NCBI GenBank assembly: GCA_017480565.1
Contig: JAFVAL010000021.1
Location: 1-44,146, forward strand
Source of the DNA: Lachnospiraceae bacterium
GTDB taxonomy: Bacteria > Bacillota > Clostridia > Lachnospirales > Lachnospiraceae
DNA: 44,146 nt
Reading direction: 5' to 3'
Shown here: positions 33,567 through 41,266 of the stretch, in pieces
Numbering within the stretch: the first letter of the stretch is position 1
Layout of the letters: every line of letters begins with the position of its first letter
Notes under the pieces: model-generated
Seen by the model: only the letters and a program-made list of their open reading frames with translations
What the model was told of the DNA's origin: nothing
Databases searched by the model: none
Translations under genes and position numbers: made by a program

Positions 33567-34352
33567 TTAATAGAGCTTGCCGACCAGCCAGTTGGAGAGG
33601 CGGATCGGGAGGAATTTGATGAGTGCGCCGAGCAGTTTGTAGGTGAAACCGACGATGACGGTCGGCTTCGGGCTTCTCTTTGTGGCCTGCTGATAGACGA
33701 CTTCTGCGACGGTGTCGGGGCTCATGCCGTGCTGCTCGTCGTGCTCCATCTGTGCGACGGCTTTCTTGATCTTGCCGCGGTAAATGTCGTCGCCGGCTTC
33801 ATTTTTCTGGCGGGCGGCGGTAAAACCGGTCTTGATATCGCCCGGGAGAACCGCGCAGACCTTGATTTTGAAGGGTCGGACCTCATTTCGCAGCGCGCCT
33901 GCGTAGGAAATGATCGCGGCCTTGCTCATGCTGTACCAAGCCTGGAAGGGGATCGGGATGACGCCTGCAACCGAGCTGATTAGGACGATGTGACCGCTCT
34001 TTTGCTCACGCATGTAAGGAAGGACCGCGCGGACACAGTTGTCCGTGCCAAAGAGATTGACTTCCATCTGGGCCTTCGCATCAGATGATTTTGTGCACTC
34101 GATCGCGCCGGAGATGCCAAAACCTGCGCAGCAGACCAAAGCGTCAATCTTGCCGTAGAGCGTGACGACCTGGCCAACGGAGGCGATAACGCCCGCTTCA
34201 TCGGTGACATCGGTGGGGATGCCTGTGATACCGCCTTCTGTTTTCGCCCTGCGGGAAAAGTCTATAACCTGATAGCCTTCTTTTTGAAACCTGGCGGCGC
34301 AAGCCTTACCGATCCCACTGGATGCGCCGGTGATGATGACTGTTTTTGACAT
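33567..34352 (-). CDS. Short-chain dehydrogenase/reductase
   Basis: The 261-residue product has the classical SDR pattern: VIITGASSGIGKACAARF (cofactor loop), LVCCAGFG, a serine in HIVLISSVAG and AWYSMSKAAI (Tyr and Lys of the active site). SDRs oxidise or reduce alcohols and ketones with NAD(P)(H). The substrate cannot be read. The start at 34352 (MSKTVIITG) with GGAG upstream is preferred to an ATG eight codons earlier. First gene of the SDR-DUF1848-GNAT operon. Confidence 0.92.
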   Translation of the reverse strand: MSKTVIITGASSGIGKACAARFQKEGYQVIDFSRRAKTEGGITGIPTDVTDEAGVIASVGQVVTLYGKIDALVCCAGFGISGAIECTKSSDAKAQMEVNLFGTDNCVRAVLPYMREQKSGHIVLISSVAGVIPIPFQAWYSMSKAAIISYAGALRNEVRPFKIKVCAVLPGDIKTGFTAARQKNEAGDDIYRGKIKKAVAQMEHDEQHGMSPDTVAEVVYQQATKRSPKPTVIVGFTYKLLGALIKFLPIRLSNWLVGKLY

Positions 34353-34471
34353 AATAAGACTCCATTTCTTATTCAAACAACATATTCCTTGCTGTAGTGA
34401 TCTACTGATAGTACCACTATACCTTATTTTCCAGGAAATGTGTATGAAAATTAAAAATGTCGTGGTTTTCC

Positions 34472-34500
34472 TTGCTTTTCGGGGGTTAGCCTTGTATAAT
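34472..34500 (+). promoter_or_regulatory. Promoter of the DUF4430/ECF operon
   Basis: TTGCTT (34472-34477), a 17-base spacer and TATAAT (34495-34500) lie about 50 bases before the DUF4430 start. No cobalamin riboswitch consensus is seen between them; only a short GGGG/CCCC hairpin. Confidence 0.6.
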
Positions 34501-34552
34501 ACCTATTGATTGTTGGGGGTTAAATAGGGAGCCCCAAAGAAAGGGGAAAAAG

Positions 34553-34957
34553 ATGAAAAAGAAAACTTGGATTTGGGTGTGTGTACTGGTTGTTTTGGTG
34601 GCGTTGTTTGCGTTGATTTATCATTTCGCAAAGCCGAAGGCACAGGCAGGATCGAAGGCGATCACATTGACCGTGGTTGACGATGCGGGTGATGAGAAGG
34701 TTTATAATTTAAAGACGGATGAGGAGTACCTCTACGATGCGTTAAAGCCGGTCATCGACAAGGGCGATCTGACGATCGATGCGGAGGAGAGCGCTTACGG
34801 CCTCTACATCAAGGGCGTGAATGGTCTGACGGCGGATTACGACAAAGACGGTGCTTACTGGGCCATCTATGTCAACGGTGAGTACGGTCAGTTTGGTATC
34901 GAAAGCCAGCCCGTCGCGGATGGCGATGCCTACAAGCTTGTGTACGAAAAGTATTGA
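34553..34957 (+). CDS. DUF4430 protein, membrane-anchored transcobalamin-like
   Basis: The 134-residue product starts with a basic N-terminus and one membrane segment (WIWVCVLVVLVALFALIYHF), so it is anchored with the rest outside. The remainder fits DUF4430, related to the C-terminal domain of intrinsic factor/transcobalamin: ITLTVVDDAGDEKVYNLKTD, YLYDALKPVI, SAYGLYIKGVNG, YWAIYVNGEY. Such proteins are thought to help capture small ligands, perhaps corrinoids. The ECF S component gene follows 37 bases later, and the pair probably forms one uptake system. AGGGGAAAAAG precedes the ATG. Confidence 0.85.
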   Translation: MKKKTWIWVCVLVVLVALFALIYHFAKPKAQAGSKAITLTVVDDAGDEKVYNLKTDEEYLYDALKPVIDKGDLTIDAEESAYGLYIKGVNGLTADYDKDGAYWAIYVNGEYGQFGIESQPVADGDAYKLVYEKY

Positions 34958-34994
34958 TTTCTAACTGAACAGAAAAGGGAAGGAGGTCCTGACG

Positions 34995-35513
34995 GTGAAA
35001 GAAGAGACAAGTAAATTCAGCGTGCGGGACCTCGCTTTGTATGGACTTTTGATCGCGATCATGGAGGTCTCGAAGCACGCGCTGGACTTCCTGCCGAATG
35101 TGGAGCTGATCTCTCTGCTGGTGATTCTCTACACCCTGCATCTTGGCAAGCGCACGCTTTTTTTGACGCTTGGATTTACACTACTTGAGATCTTTTACTG
35201 GGGACCGCACACGTGGGTGATCATGTATCTGTATGTGTGGCCATTTCTGGTTTTTCTGACCTTACAAATGAAAAAGCACCGGGATGAGAAGTATGATTTT
35301 TTGCAGTTTGCGGTGCTTTCGGGATTGTTTGGATTGTTTTTCGGAGCCATGTGCTCCTTGGTCTATCTCGTGATCGGAGGGCCGCGCACCGCGCTTTCTT
35401 GGTGGGTGGCAGGGATCCCGTATGATCTCATTCATGCGGGGGCAAATTTTGTGATTTGCCTGATACTGTTTCGTCCACTTGATAAGTTGATGGGAAAAGT
35501 GAAATGGAGATAA
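34995..35513 (+). CDS. ECF transporter substrate-binding (S) component
   Basis: The 172-residue product has about six hydrophobic segments: DLALYGLLIAIMEVSKHALDF, ELISLLVILYTLHLG, TLFLTLGFTLLEIFYW, WVIMYLYVWPFLVFLTL, FAVLSGLFGLFFGAMCSLVY and LIHAGANFVICLILF. This matches ECF S components, which bind a vitamin and dock onto the shared EcfAA'T energising module. The module is not in the window. The GTG start has AGGAGG eight bases before it. Pairing with DUF4430 suggests a cobalamin-type or related ligand; a methionine synthase that needs cobalamin is the next operon. Confidence 0.85.
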   Translation: MKEETSKFSVRDLALYGLLIAIMEVSKHALDFLPNVELISLLVILYTLHLGKRTLFLTLGFTLLEIFYWGPHTWVIMYLYVWPFLVFLTLQMKKHRDEKYDFLQFAVLSGLFGLFFGAMCSLVYLVIGGPRTALSWWVAGIPYDLIHAGANFVICLILFRPLDKLMGKVKWR

Positions 35514-35514
35514 A

Positions 35515-35545
35515 AGAGCCTTGACAGTTGCAATGTCGAGGCTCT
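35515..35545. terminator. Bidirectional terminator between ECF-S and toxin genes
   Basis: Stem AGAGCCTTGAC/GTCGAGGCTCT lies between two converging genes and can end both transcripts, though the T-tracts are short. Confidence 0.6.
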
Positions 35546-35556
35546 AATTCACATAT

Positions 35557-35889
35557 TCAGTCTATAGAAAAACCGTGCTTTAAGACAGAGATCCAGTTTC
35601 TTTTTCCGTAAAGGAAGCGCAGGATATGTACCACCTGTTTATCATGGTCGATGACATAAAACGCAAGATAGTTTTTGATCATCACAAACCGGATCTTGTG
35701 TGTTTTGAAAAACGGATCATCTACGATCGCGTGTGCTTCGGGAAAAGCGGAGAGCCGGTCAAGGGCTTGCTCAATATTTGCAAGCAGATGATCCGAAGCG
35801 TCCGGATTTAACAATACATGATCGATATAATCGATTGCTTCATTCAGATCTCGGACTGCCGTCTGGGTAAAATGAATCTCATAGCTCAT
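35557..35889 (-). CDS. RelE/ParE-type toxin translated from the end of metH
   Basis: The 110-residue product matches the RelE/ParE toxin fold: HFTQTAVRDLNEAIDYIDHV, NPDASDHLLANIEQALDRLS, HKIRFVMIKNYLAFYVID and VVHILRFLYGKRNW. RelE-type members cut mRNA in the ribosome; ParE-type members poison gyrase. Its ATG overlaps the metH stop as ATGA and its GGAGG site lies inside the last metH codons, so it is translationally coupled to metH. No separate antitoxin gene is present; the antitoxin-like residues are the C-terminal tail of MetH. Confidence 0.88.
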   Translation of the reverse strand: MSYEIHFTQTAVRDLNEAIDYIDHVLLNPDASDHLLANIEQALDRLSAFPEAHAIVDDPFFKTHKIRFVMIKNYLAFYVIDHDKQVVHILRFLYGKRNWISVLKHGFSID

Positions 35890-38384
35890 GAACGCCTCCG
35901 TGCACGTAAATCTGATAATACTTGCTTAGCGGGCAAGGTTTTGGAGGCCTGCACATCATCAAGACCTGTCTGAAGGAGATCGTATAATTCAAACACCTCA
36001 TCGGCATATCTTACCGTAGCCATCGCGTCTTTTGCGTAGTGATCCGCGTGGATCATGTCTGCGTATTCCTGGGTTAGTACCGCGCCTCCGACGACGATCT
36101 TGGTGTCGGGTTTGGCGGCGTTGAGCTGGCGGATCGTCTCCTCCATGGCCGGCACGGTGGTGGTCATCAGGGCGGAGAGGCCGACGAGTTTGATGTCTTC
36201 CCGCAGGGCTGTCTCAACGATCACTTCCGGCGGGACGTCCTTGCCGAGATCCAGTACTTCGTAGCCATAGTTTTCCAACATGACTTTGACGATGTTCTTG
36301 CCGATGTCGTGGATGTCTCCTTTGACGGTCGCCAAAATGACACGCCCTTTGACTTCCTGTGCATCTCCAGCCATGGATTCTTTGACCACGGCGAAGGCAG
36401 CCTTTGCGGCTTCCGCGCTCATGAGGAGCTGTGGCAGGAAAATGGTTCCTTTCTCGAAGCCCTGACCTACTTTGTCAAGCGCAGGGATCAGCTCCGCATT
36501 GATCAAATCGAGCCCTGTCTGCGTCTTGAGGCCTTCGATGGTCGCAAGCCTTGCATTTTCGGCCATGCCGCGTTCGATGCTCTCGCCAAGCGTCATTACA
36601 CCAGTACTGACTGCAGTCGAATTCCCATTGCCCGCGACCGCAACGCCGCTCCCCGCGGGTGCATTTGCATAAGCGGAAATGTAACGTTCACAGTTCGGGT
36701 CGAGGTCTAAGAGGGCGAGGGAGGCATGGTAAGCGCTCATCATCTCGGCGCTTCCCGGATTCATGATCGCGCAGGAGAGCCCGTTTAGGATCGCCATCGT
36801 CAGGAAATTCGAGTTGATCAGCTCGCGGTGCGGCAGACCAAAGGATATATTCGAGACGCCTAAGATCGTGTGTCCGTGCAGTTCGTCGCGCACGCGGCGC
36901 AGCGTCTCAAGCGTGGCTTTTGCCTGGCCGCTCGCTGAGGAGATGGTCATGGCAAGACCGTCAACGACGATGTCTTTCGCGGCAATGTCATATTTTGCGG
37001 CTTCTTCGTAAATGCGTTTTGCGATCGCAATGCGTCCCTCGGCGGTCTCGGGAATCCCGGATTCATCGAGCGGGAGTGCGACCACCACGCCGCCGTATTT
37101 GGCGACGAGCGGGAAGACCGCGTCCATGACTTCTTGCTTTCCGTTGACGGAGTTGATCATGGCCTTGCCGTTGTAAAGCCTGAGGCCGCGCTCGAGGGCT
37201 TCGGGGTCTGAGGTGTCCAGCTGCAGTGGCAGGCCGGTGATCCCTTGGAGGCTGGTCACGACGCGTTCCATCATGGCGGGTTCATCGATCTCCGGGAGGC
37301 CAACGTTGACATCCAAAATCGCAGCGCCTTGGTCTTCCTCGCGGATGCCTTCATTTAAAATGTATTCGATATCGTTCTGGCGAAGTGCTTCTTTGAAGCG
37401 TTTTTTGCCCGTCGGATTGATGCGTTCGCCGATGATCACGGGGCGAGGACCGATCTCGACCGCCTGAGAAAAGGATGTGACAATCGTGCGGTTCTTAGGC
37501 GTTGGATGTAAGACCGGCAGAGGCCGACATTTTTCAATGGTCTGACGGATGTGTTCCGGCGTGGTGCCGCAGCAGCCGCCGAGCACCGGGATGCCAAGCT
37601 TTGCAACTTCGATCATCAGATCCGAGAATTCTTCCGCCGAGACGTCAAAGACCGTGCGGCCGCCTTCACTGCGGGGCAGCCCGGCATTCGGATTGACGAT
37701 GACCGGGGTGGAAGAGGCCTCCGCGAGGCGTTTGATGATCGGAAGCATCTCTTTGGGACCGAGGCTGCAGTTGACTCCGAGGGCATCGACGCGAAGTCCT
37801 TCTAAGAGCGCGACGACCGCCTCCACCGGCGCACCAGTGAGGAGCTTTCCTTTTTCGTCGTAGGTTGTGGTTGCAAAGACCGGCAGATCACAGTTTTCCT
37901 TGGCGGCGAGCACAGCGGCCTTCAGCTCATAGGTATCGTTCATCGTCTCGATCTGTACGAGGTCTGCACCGGCTGCCGCGCCGATGCGCACGACCTCTCC
38001 AAAGATCTCGACCGCGTCTTCAAAGGAAAGGTCGCCAAGCGGCTTTAAGAGCTTTCCGGTCGGGCCGATGTCAAGGGCGATAAATGCATCTTCCCTGCCG
38101 GTGCGTCTCCTTGCTTCTTTCGCAAGCGCCACGGCAGCGGTCACGACTTCCTCTAAATCTTCCGGGTATTTCAGACGATTTGCCCCGAACGTGTTTGTGT
38201 TGAAAATGTTGCTGCCTGCGTTTAAAAATGCGCTGTGCAGGCCAATCACATCCTCCGGATGCGTCAGATTCCAGCGTTCCGGCTGCTCGCCGCCTGCGAG
38301 GCCGCGCTCTTGCAAAAAGGTGCCGGAACCGCCGTCACAAAAGAGCCATTCTTTCCCTAACAGAGTACGAATATCATGTGTCAT
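35886..38384 (-). CDS. metH: Cobalamin-dependent methionine synthase with an antitoxin-like tail
   Basis: The 832-residue enzyme moves a methyl group from methyltetrahydrofolate through cobalamin to homocysteine. Domains in order: homocysteine methyltransferase (GVNCSLGP near 203 and GGCCGTTPEHI near 270, the zinc cysteines), pterin-binding (IIGERINPTGKKRF to about 580), cobalamin cap (about 600-680) and cobalamin-binding with GDIHDIGKNIV near 690. The reactivation domain of E. coli MetH is absent, as in many anaerobes. After the usual end (AMATVRYADEVF) there are about 34 extra residues, ELYDLLQTGLDDVQASKTLP then AKQVLSDLRARRRS, resembling the C-terminus of a Phd/RelB-type antitoxin. GGAG precedes the ATG at 38384. 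It lies in the operon after the CoA-transferase and lrgB remnant. Confidence 0.93.
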   Translation of the reverse strand: MTHDIRTLLGKEWLFCDGGSGTFLQERGLAGGEQPERWNLTHPEDVIGLHSAFLNAGSNIFNTNTFGANRLKYPEDLEEVVTAAVALAKEARRRTGREDAFIALDIGPTGKLLKPLGDLSFEDAVEIFGEVVRIGAAAGADLVQIETMNDTYELKAAVLAAKENCDLPVFATTTYDEKGKLLTGAPVEAVVALLEGLRVDALGVNCSLGPKEMLPIIKRLAEASSTPVIVNPNAGLPRSEGGRTVFDVSAEEFSDLMIEVAKLGIPVLGGCCGTTPEHIRQTIEKCRPLPVLHPTPKNRTIVTSFSQAVEIGPRPVIIGERINPTGKKRFKEALRQNDIEYILNEGIREEDQGAAILDVNVGLPEIDEPAMMERVVTSLQGITGLPLQLDTSDPEALERGLRLYNGKAMINSVNGKQEVMDAVFPLVAKYGGVVVALPLDESGIPETAEGRIAIAKRIYEEAAKYDIAAKDIVVDGLAMTISSASGQAKATLETLRRVRDELHGHTILGVSNISFGLPHRELINSNFLTMAILNGLSCAIMNPGSAEMMSAYHASLALLDLDPNCERYISAYANAPAGSGVAVAGNGNSTAVSTGVMTLGESIERGMAENARLATIEGLKTQTGLDLINAELIPALDKVGQGFEKGTIFLPQLLMSAEAAKAAFAVVKESMAGDAQEVKGRVILATVKGDIHDIGKNIVKVMLENYGYEVLDLGKDVPPEVIVETALREDIKLVGLSALMTTTVPAMEETIRQLNAAKPDTKIVVGGAVLTQEYADMIHADHYAKDAMATVRYADEVFELYDLLQTGLDDVQASKTLPAKQVLSDLRARRRS

Positions 38385-38405
38385 TTCATTTTTCTCCTAG
38401 ATGAG

Positions 38406-38527
38406 TTATAACCAGCCCGCGAAAATCGGACACAAAACTGCGGTGAGTACGCCTGCAACTGCGATCGAGAGGCTGCTCATCGCACCCTCGATCTCACCCA
38501 TTTCCAATGCTTTCGAGGTGCCTCTCT
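38406..38527 (-). pseudogene. C-terminal remnant of lrgB
   Basis: Directly after the CoA-transferase stop, the minus strand reads GTSKALEMGEIEGAMSSLSI and AVAGVLTAVLCPIFAGWL then stop. This is the conserved end of LrgB/CidB-type membrane proteins (about 230 residues), which act with LrgA in export of murein hydrolases or pyruvate. Nearly all of the gene is gone, so this is a deletion scar. Confidence 0.7.
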
Positions 38528-39865
38528 TTATCGTTTGTTGGATCTGCGCCAGATCTTTTGTTCTTCGCCAGCGGCAATCAACGAGTCTCTAAAGTCCGGG
38601 TGCGCGATCGATACCAGCATCTGCGCACGCTCCCAGGTGGAACGCCCGGCGAGGTTGACCGCGCCGTACTCGGTGACGATGAAGTGTCCTTGGCTTCTGG
38701 GGCTTGTGACGATGTCGTGCGTCAGGTACGGTTTGATGTTTGAGTTGACCGTACCTTTCTTATCGGTGTAGGTCGAATGCAGGCAGATGAAGGACTTTCC
38801 GCCCTTGCTCATGGCAGCGCCGGTCAGGAAATCGAGTTGGCCGCCGGTGCCGGAAATCTGTCGGAAACCGGCGCTTTCGGCGCTGATCTGTCCATACAGA
38901 TCAACCGCGATGCAGTTGTTGATGGAGACCATATTTTCCTGTAGGGCGATGGTCTCGACCGCGTTGATATATTCGAGTGGTTCAATCGCGATCCCGGGGT
39001 TTTGATCGACCCAGTCATAGAGGCTTCTGGAGCCGAAGACCATGCCGGTCACGCCTTTGCCGGGCTGCGAGGTTTTGCGTTTGTTGGTGAGCTTGCCGGC
39101 CTTATAGAGCTCATAGTAGGCGTCGCCGCAGAGCTCCGTGTGCATGCCAAGATCCCTAAGGTCCGACTCTGCGATGCGCTTGCCGACGACATTTGGCATA
39201 CCGCCGATACCGATCTGGATCGTCGCGCCATCCACGATGTAGGGCAAAATGTGGTCGGAGATCGCGATGTCTTCCGGCGTAGGCGGCTCGATCGGAAACT
39301 CCGGCAGCGGCGGGTGCGTCCCTTCCACCACATAGTCCACCTCGGAAATGTGGATGCACTCGTCAAAGCCACCGAGAATGCGGGGCAGATGCTCATTGAC
39401 CTCCACGATCACGATATCGGCCTTGTCAAGAATTCCTTTTGCGACACCGGTCGCGCAGGAGAGATTGAAGTAGCCGTGCTTATCCATCGAGGTGACGCAC
39501 ATCATTGCCACGTTGACCGTGAGGAAATGTCGGTAGTAGGGCACGACATTGCGGAAAATCATCGGGATATAATTGCACAGGCCACGGTCGCAAAGGCTTC
39601 TTTCATACGAAGAGAAGTGCCAGCTGTTGTAGAAAAAATGTTCCCTTGTCGGATCACATTCCGCAACCATGACGGGGCCAAAGCATAAGTTGCCGCGGAT
39701 CTTGACATCTGTCAGCTCATCGCGCCTTTTTGCAAGAGCTGCGTCTAAGAGCACCGGAAAGCCGTTGTTCGTGGTGTAATCCACCCAGTCGCCGGACTTT
39801 ACGACCTGAACGGCCTGCTCTGGCGTGCGCAGCTTCGCGCGGTATTCCTCGTACACATTTCTCAC
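38528..39865 (-). CDS. Butyryl-CoA:acetate-type CoA-transferase (acetyl-CoA hydrolase/transferase family)
   Basis: The product is 445 residues from a GTG at 39865 that has GGAGG seven bases upstream. It shows the family pattern: RTPEQAVQVVKSGDWVDYTT, MHTELCGDAYYELY (catalytic Glu region), VSINNCIAVDLYGQISAES, ISGTGGQLDFLTGA (CoA loop) and VTEYGAVNLAGRSTWERAQ. Relatives swap CoA between butyryl- or 4-hydroxybutyryl-CoA and acetate, the last step of butyrate formation in Lachnospiraceae. Exact substrate is not certain. Its GTG overlaps the TGA of the AraC gene, so the two are coupled. Confidence 0.9.
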   Translation of the reverse strand: MRNVYEEYRAKLRTPEQAVQVVKSGDWVDYTTNNGFPVLLDAALAKRRDELTDVKIRGNLCFGPVMVAECDPTREHFFYNSWHFSSYERSLCDRGLCNYIPMIFRNVVPYYRHFLTVNVAMMCVTSMDKHGYFNLSCATGVAKGILDKADIVIVEVNEHLPRILGGFDECIHISEVDYVVEGTHPPLPEFPIEPPTPEDIAISDHILPYIVDGATIQIGIGGMPNVVGKRIAESDLRDLGMHTELCGDAYYELYKAGKLTNKRKTSQPGKGVTGMVFGSRSLYDWVDQNPGIAIEPLEYINAVETIALQENMVSINNCIAVDLYGQISAESAGFRQISGTGGQLDFLTGAAMSKGGKSFICLHSTYTDKKGTVNSNIKPYLTHDIVTSPRSQGHFIVTEYGAVNLAGRSTWERAQMLVSIAHPDFRDSLIAAGEEQKIWRRSNKR

Positions 39866-41067
39866 GTCAATTCCTCCCTTCGGTCTCTCCATTCCGTCGG
39901 CGTGAAGCCGTATACATTTTTAAAGCTTTCGCTGAAATAGCTGTGCGAACAGAAGCCCAGGCGATCGCTGACGTCTTTGACCGAAATCGTGCTGTCCATC
40001 AGCAGATCCTTGGCGAGGGCCAGTTTCTTTGTGCGGACATATTCGTTGATCCCTACGCCCATCTCTTCTTTGAACTTGCGCCCCAGGTAGTAAGGGGAGT
40101 ACTGCAGTGAGGCCGCGATGGCCTTTAAAGAGATATCATCTTCCAGGTGCAGATCGATATAGTCGCAGCACTCCATGATCGGCTTGGAATGGGAGGTGCC
40201 GCGGATGCGGTGTACACGCCGCACGAAATCGTTCTGCATCGTGTATGTCAGGTCGGTGAGTTCGGTTAATGAATGCGCAGCCTCCACGCTTTGGAAGTAC
40301 TGATCTGTGAGTGTGAGTGCAATCTCCGGGGAGAGGCCGCCCTCAATGGCTGCCCGTGAAAACAGAACAATACAGACGAGCACAGCGTTCTTCATCTGTC
40401 TGGTCGGCTCCCCGTTGGAGAGCTTGCCGATGCGTCCGGTCAGAGAGAGACGATTGACTTGCTTCATAAAGTTGAGATCTCCATCCCGCACCATACGGCA
40501 GAGTTCTCGCTCCATCTGGTACGTGCCGTGGACATCTTGTTTGGGATCGATCTCGTCGCCGCGCAGAGGTGCCTGATTGGTCAGGCGATAGTGAACCTGG
40601 CTGACGTCGATGTGCTCTCCGTTGATCGTATACTGCAGCATGATGGCATATTCCAACATCCGGTTCATGGAGATGACCGGCAGCTCTTTTAAAAAGGCCA
40701 TGATGCTTCGCAAATGCATGACAGAGACACCGAGAGAGCGGAACTTCTTTTCCACGGCATCAATCGCCAGATCATCGAAAAAGAAAGGTCCGAATACATG
40801 TACATGCAAACCGGATGTGGTCTGCTCGGCGGCAGCAAGCCACATCAGTCCCAATTCATTTGACAAGATGACCGGATGGGTGTGCGTTTGCACGTATTCC
40901 TCCAAACGGCTTCTGGTGTCACCAAGGAGAAGAAGGTTGGTGAAAATCTCTTCCTCCGGACAGTTGCTGTAGATCAGCTCCATCTCCTCGTTATAAGTGG
41001 TGAGATATAGCTTGTGACAGCATAAAATCATCTCTCCAAGCCAAGTGACTTTGTTTTCTGTATCCAT
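39862..41067 (-). CDS. AraC-family transcriptional regulator
   Basis: The 401-residue product has a long N-terminal sensor region (about 290 residues, unrecognised, with HVHVFGPFFFDD) and a C-terminal AraC domain: CCDYIDLHLEDDISLKAIAA, YSPYYLGRKFKEEMGVGINE, VSDRLGFCSHSYFSESFKNV and YGFTPTEWR. The ATG at 41067 has CAGGAG upstream and is preferred to a start seven codons earlier. It leads the operon with the CoA-transferase (overlap GTGA) and is divergent from the GH2 gene, so it may control either from the 199-base gap. Confidence 0.9.
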   Translation of the reverse strand: MDTENKVTWLGEMILCCHKLYLTTYNEEMELIYSNCPEEEIFTNLLLLGDTRSRLEEYVQTHTHPVILSNELGLMWLAAAEQTTSGLHVHVFGPFFFDDLAIDAVEKKFRSLGVSVMHLRSIMAFLKELPVISMNRMLEYAIMLQYTINGEHIDVSQVHYRLTNQAPLRGDEIDPKQDVHGTYQMERELCRMVRDGDLNFMKQVNRLSLTGRIGKLSNGEPTRQMKNAVLVCIVLFSRAAIEGGLSPEIALTLTDQYFQSVEAAHSLTELTDLTYTMQNDFVRRVHRIRGTSHSKPIMECCDYIDLHLEDDISLKAIAASLQYSPYYLGRKFKEEMGVGINEYVRTKKLALAKDLLMDSTISVKDVSDRLGFCSHSYFSESFKNVYGFTPTEWRDRREELT

Positions 41068-41213
41068 AAATGTACGCTCCTGAACCAATTCTTTCTTCTA
41101 TCATACTACAACATTTCAAAGAAATCTATAACAATGAAAACTTCGCCTCAGAAAGTTGTATAAAAAACGTTAGAAACACGTGATTTTTGATACCACCCCT
41201 TTCCAAAGTCAGA

Positions 41214-41219
41214 TATAAT
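41214..41219 (+). promoter_or_regulatory. Likely -10 element of the GH2 gene
   Basis: TATAAT lies 48 bases before the GH2 start. No good -35 is found at 16-18 bases, which suggests activator dependence, possibly on the divergent AraC protein. Confidence 0.45.
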
Positions 41220-41266
41220 AGTACCATCAACAGAAAACAATACATTTTTACCCAGGAGGATAAAGG

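Noticed and set aside
34377..34552. Cobalamin riboswitch before the DUF4430/ECF operon
   Set aside because: The leader from the predicted promoter is only about 50 bases and lacks the conserved core.
36309..36710. Plus-strand open frame within metH
   Set aside because: It mirrors the cobalamin-binding part of metH and has no start signal of its own.
39002..39688. Open frame of 228 codons on the plus strand
   Set aside because: It is antisense to the CoA-transferase gene, whose family motifs and overlap with the AraC gene are clear.
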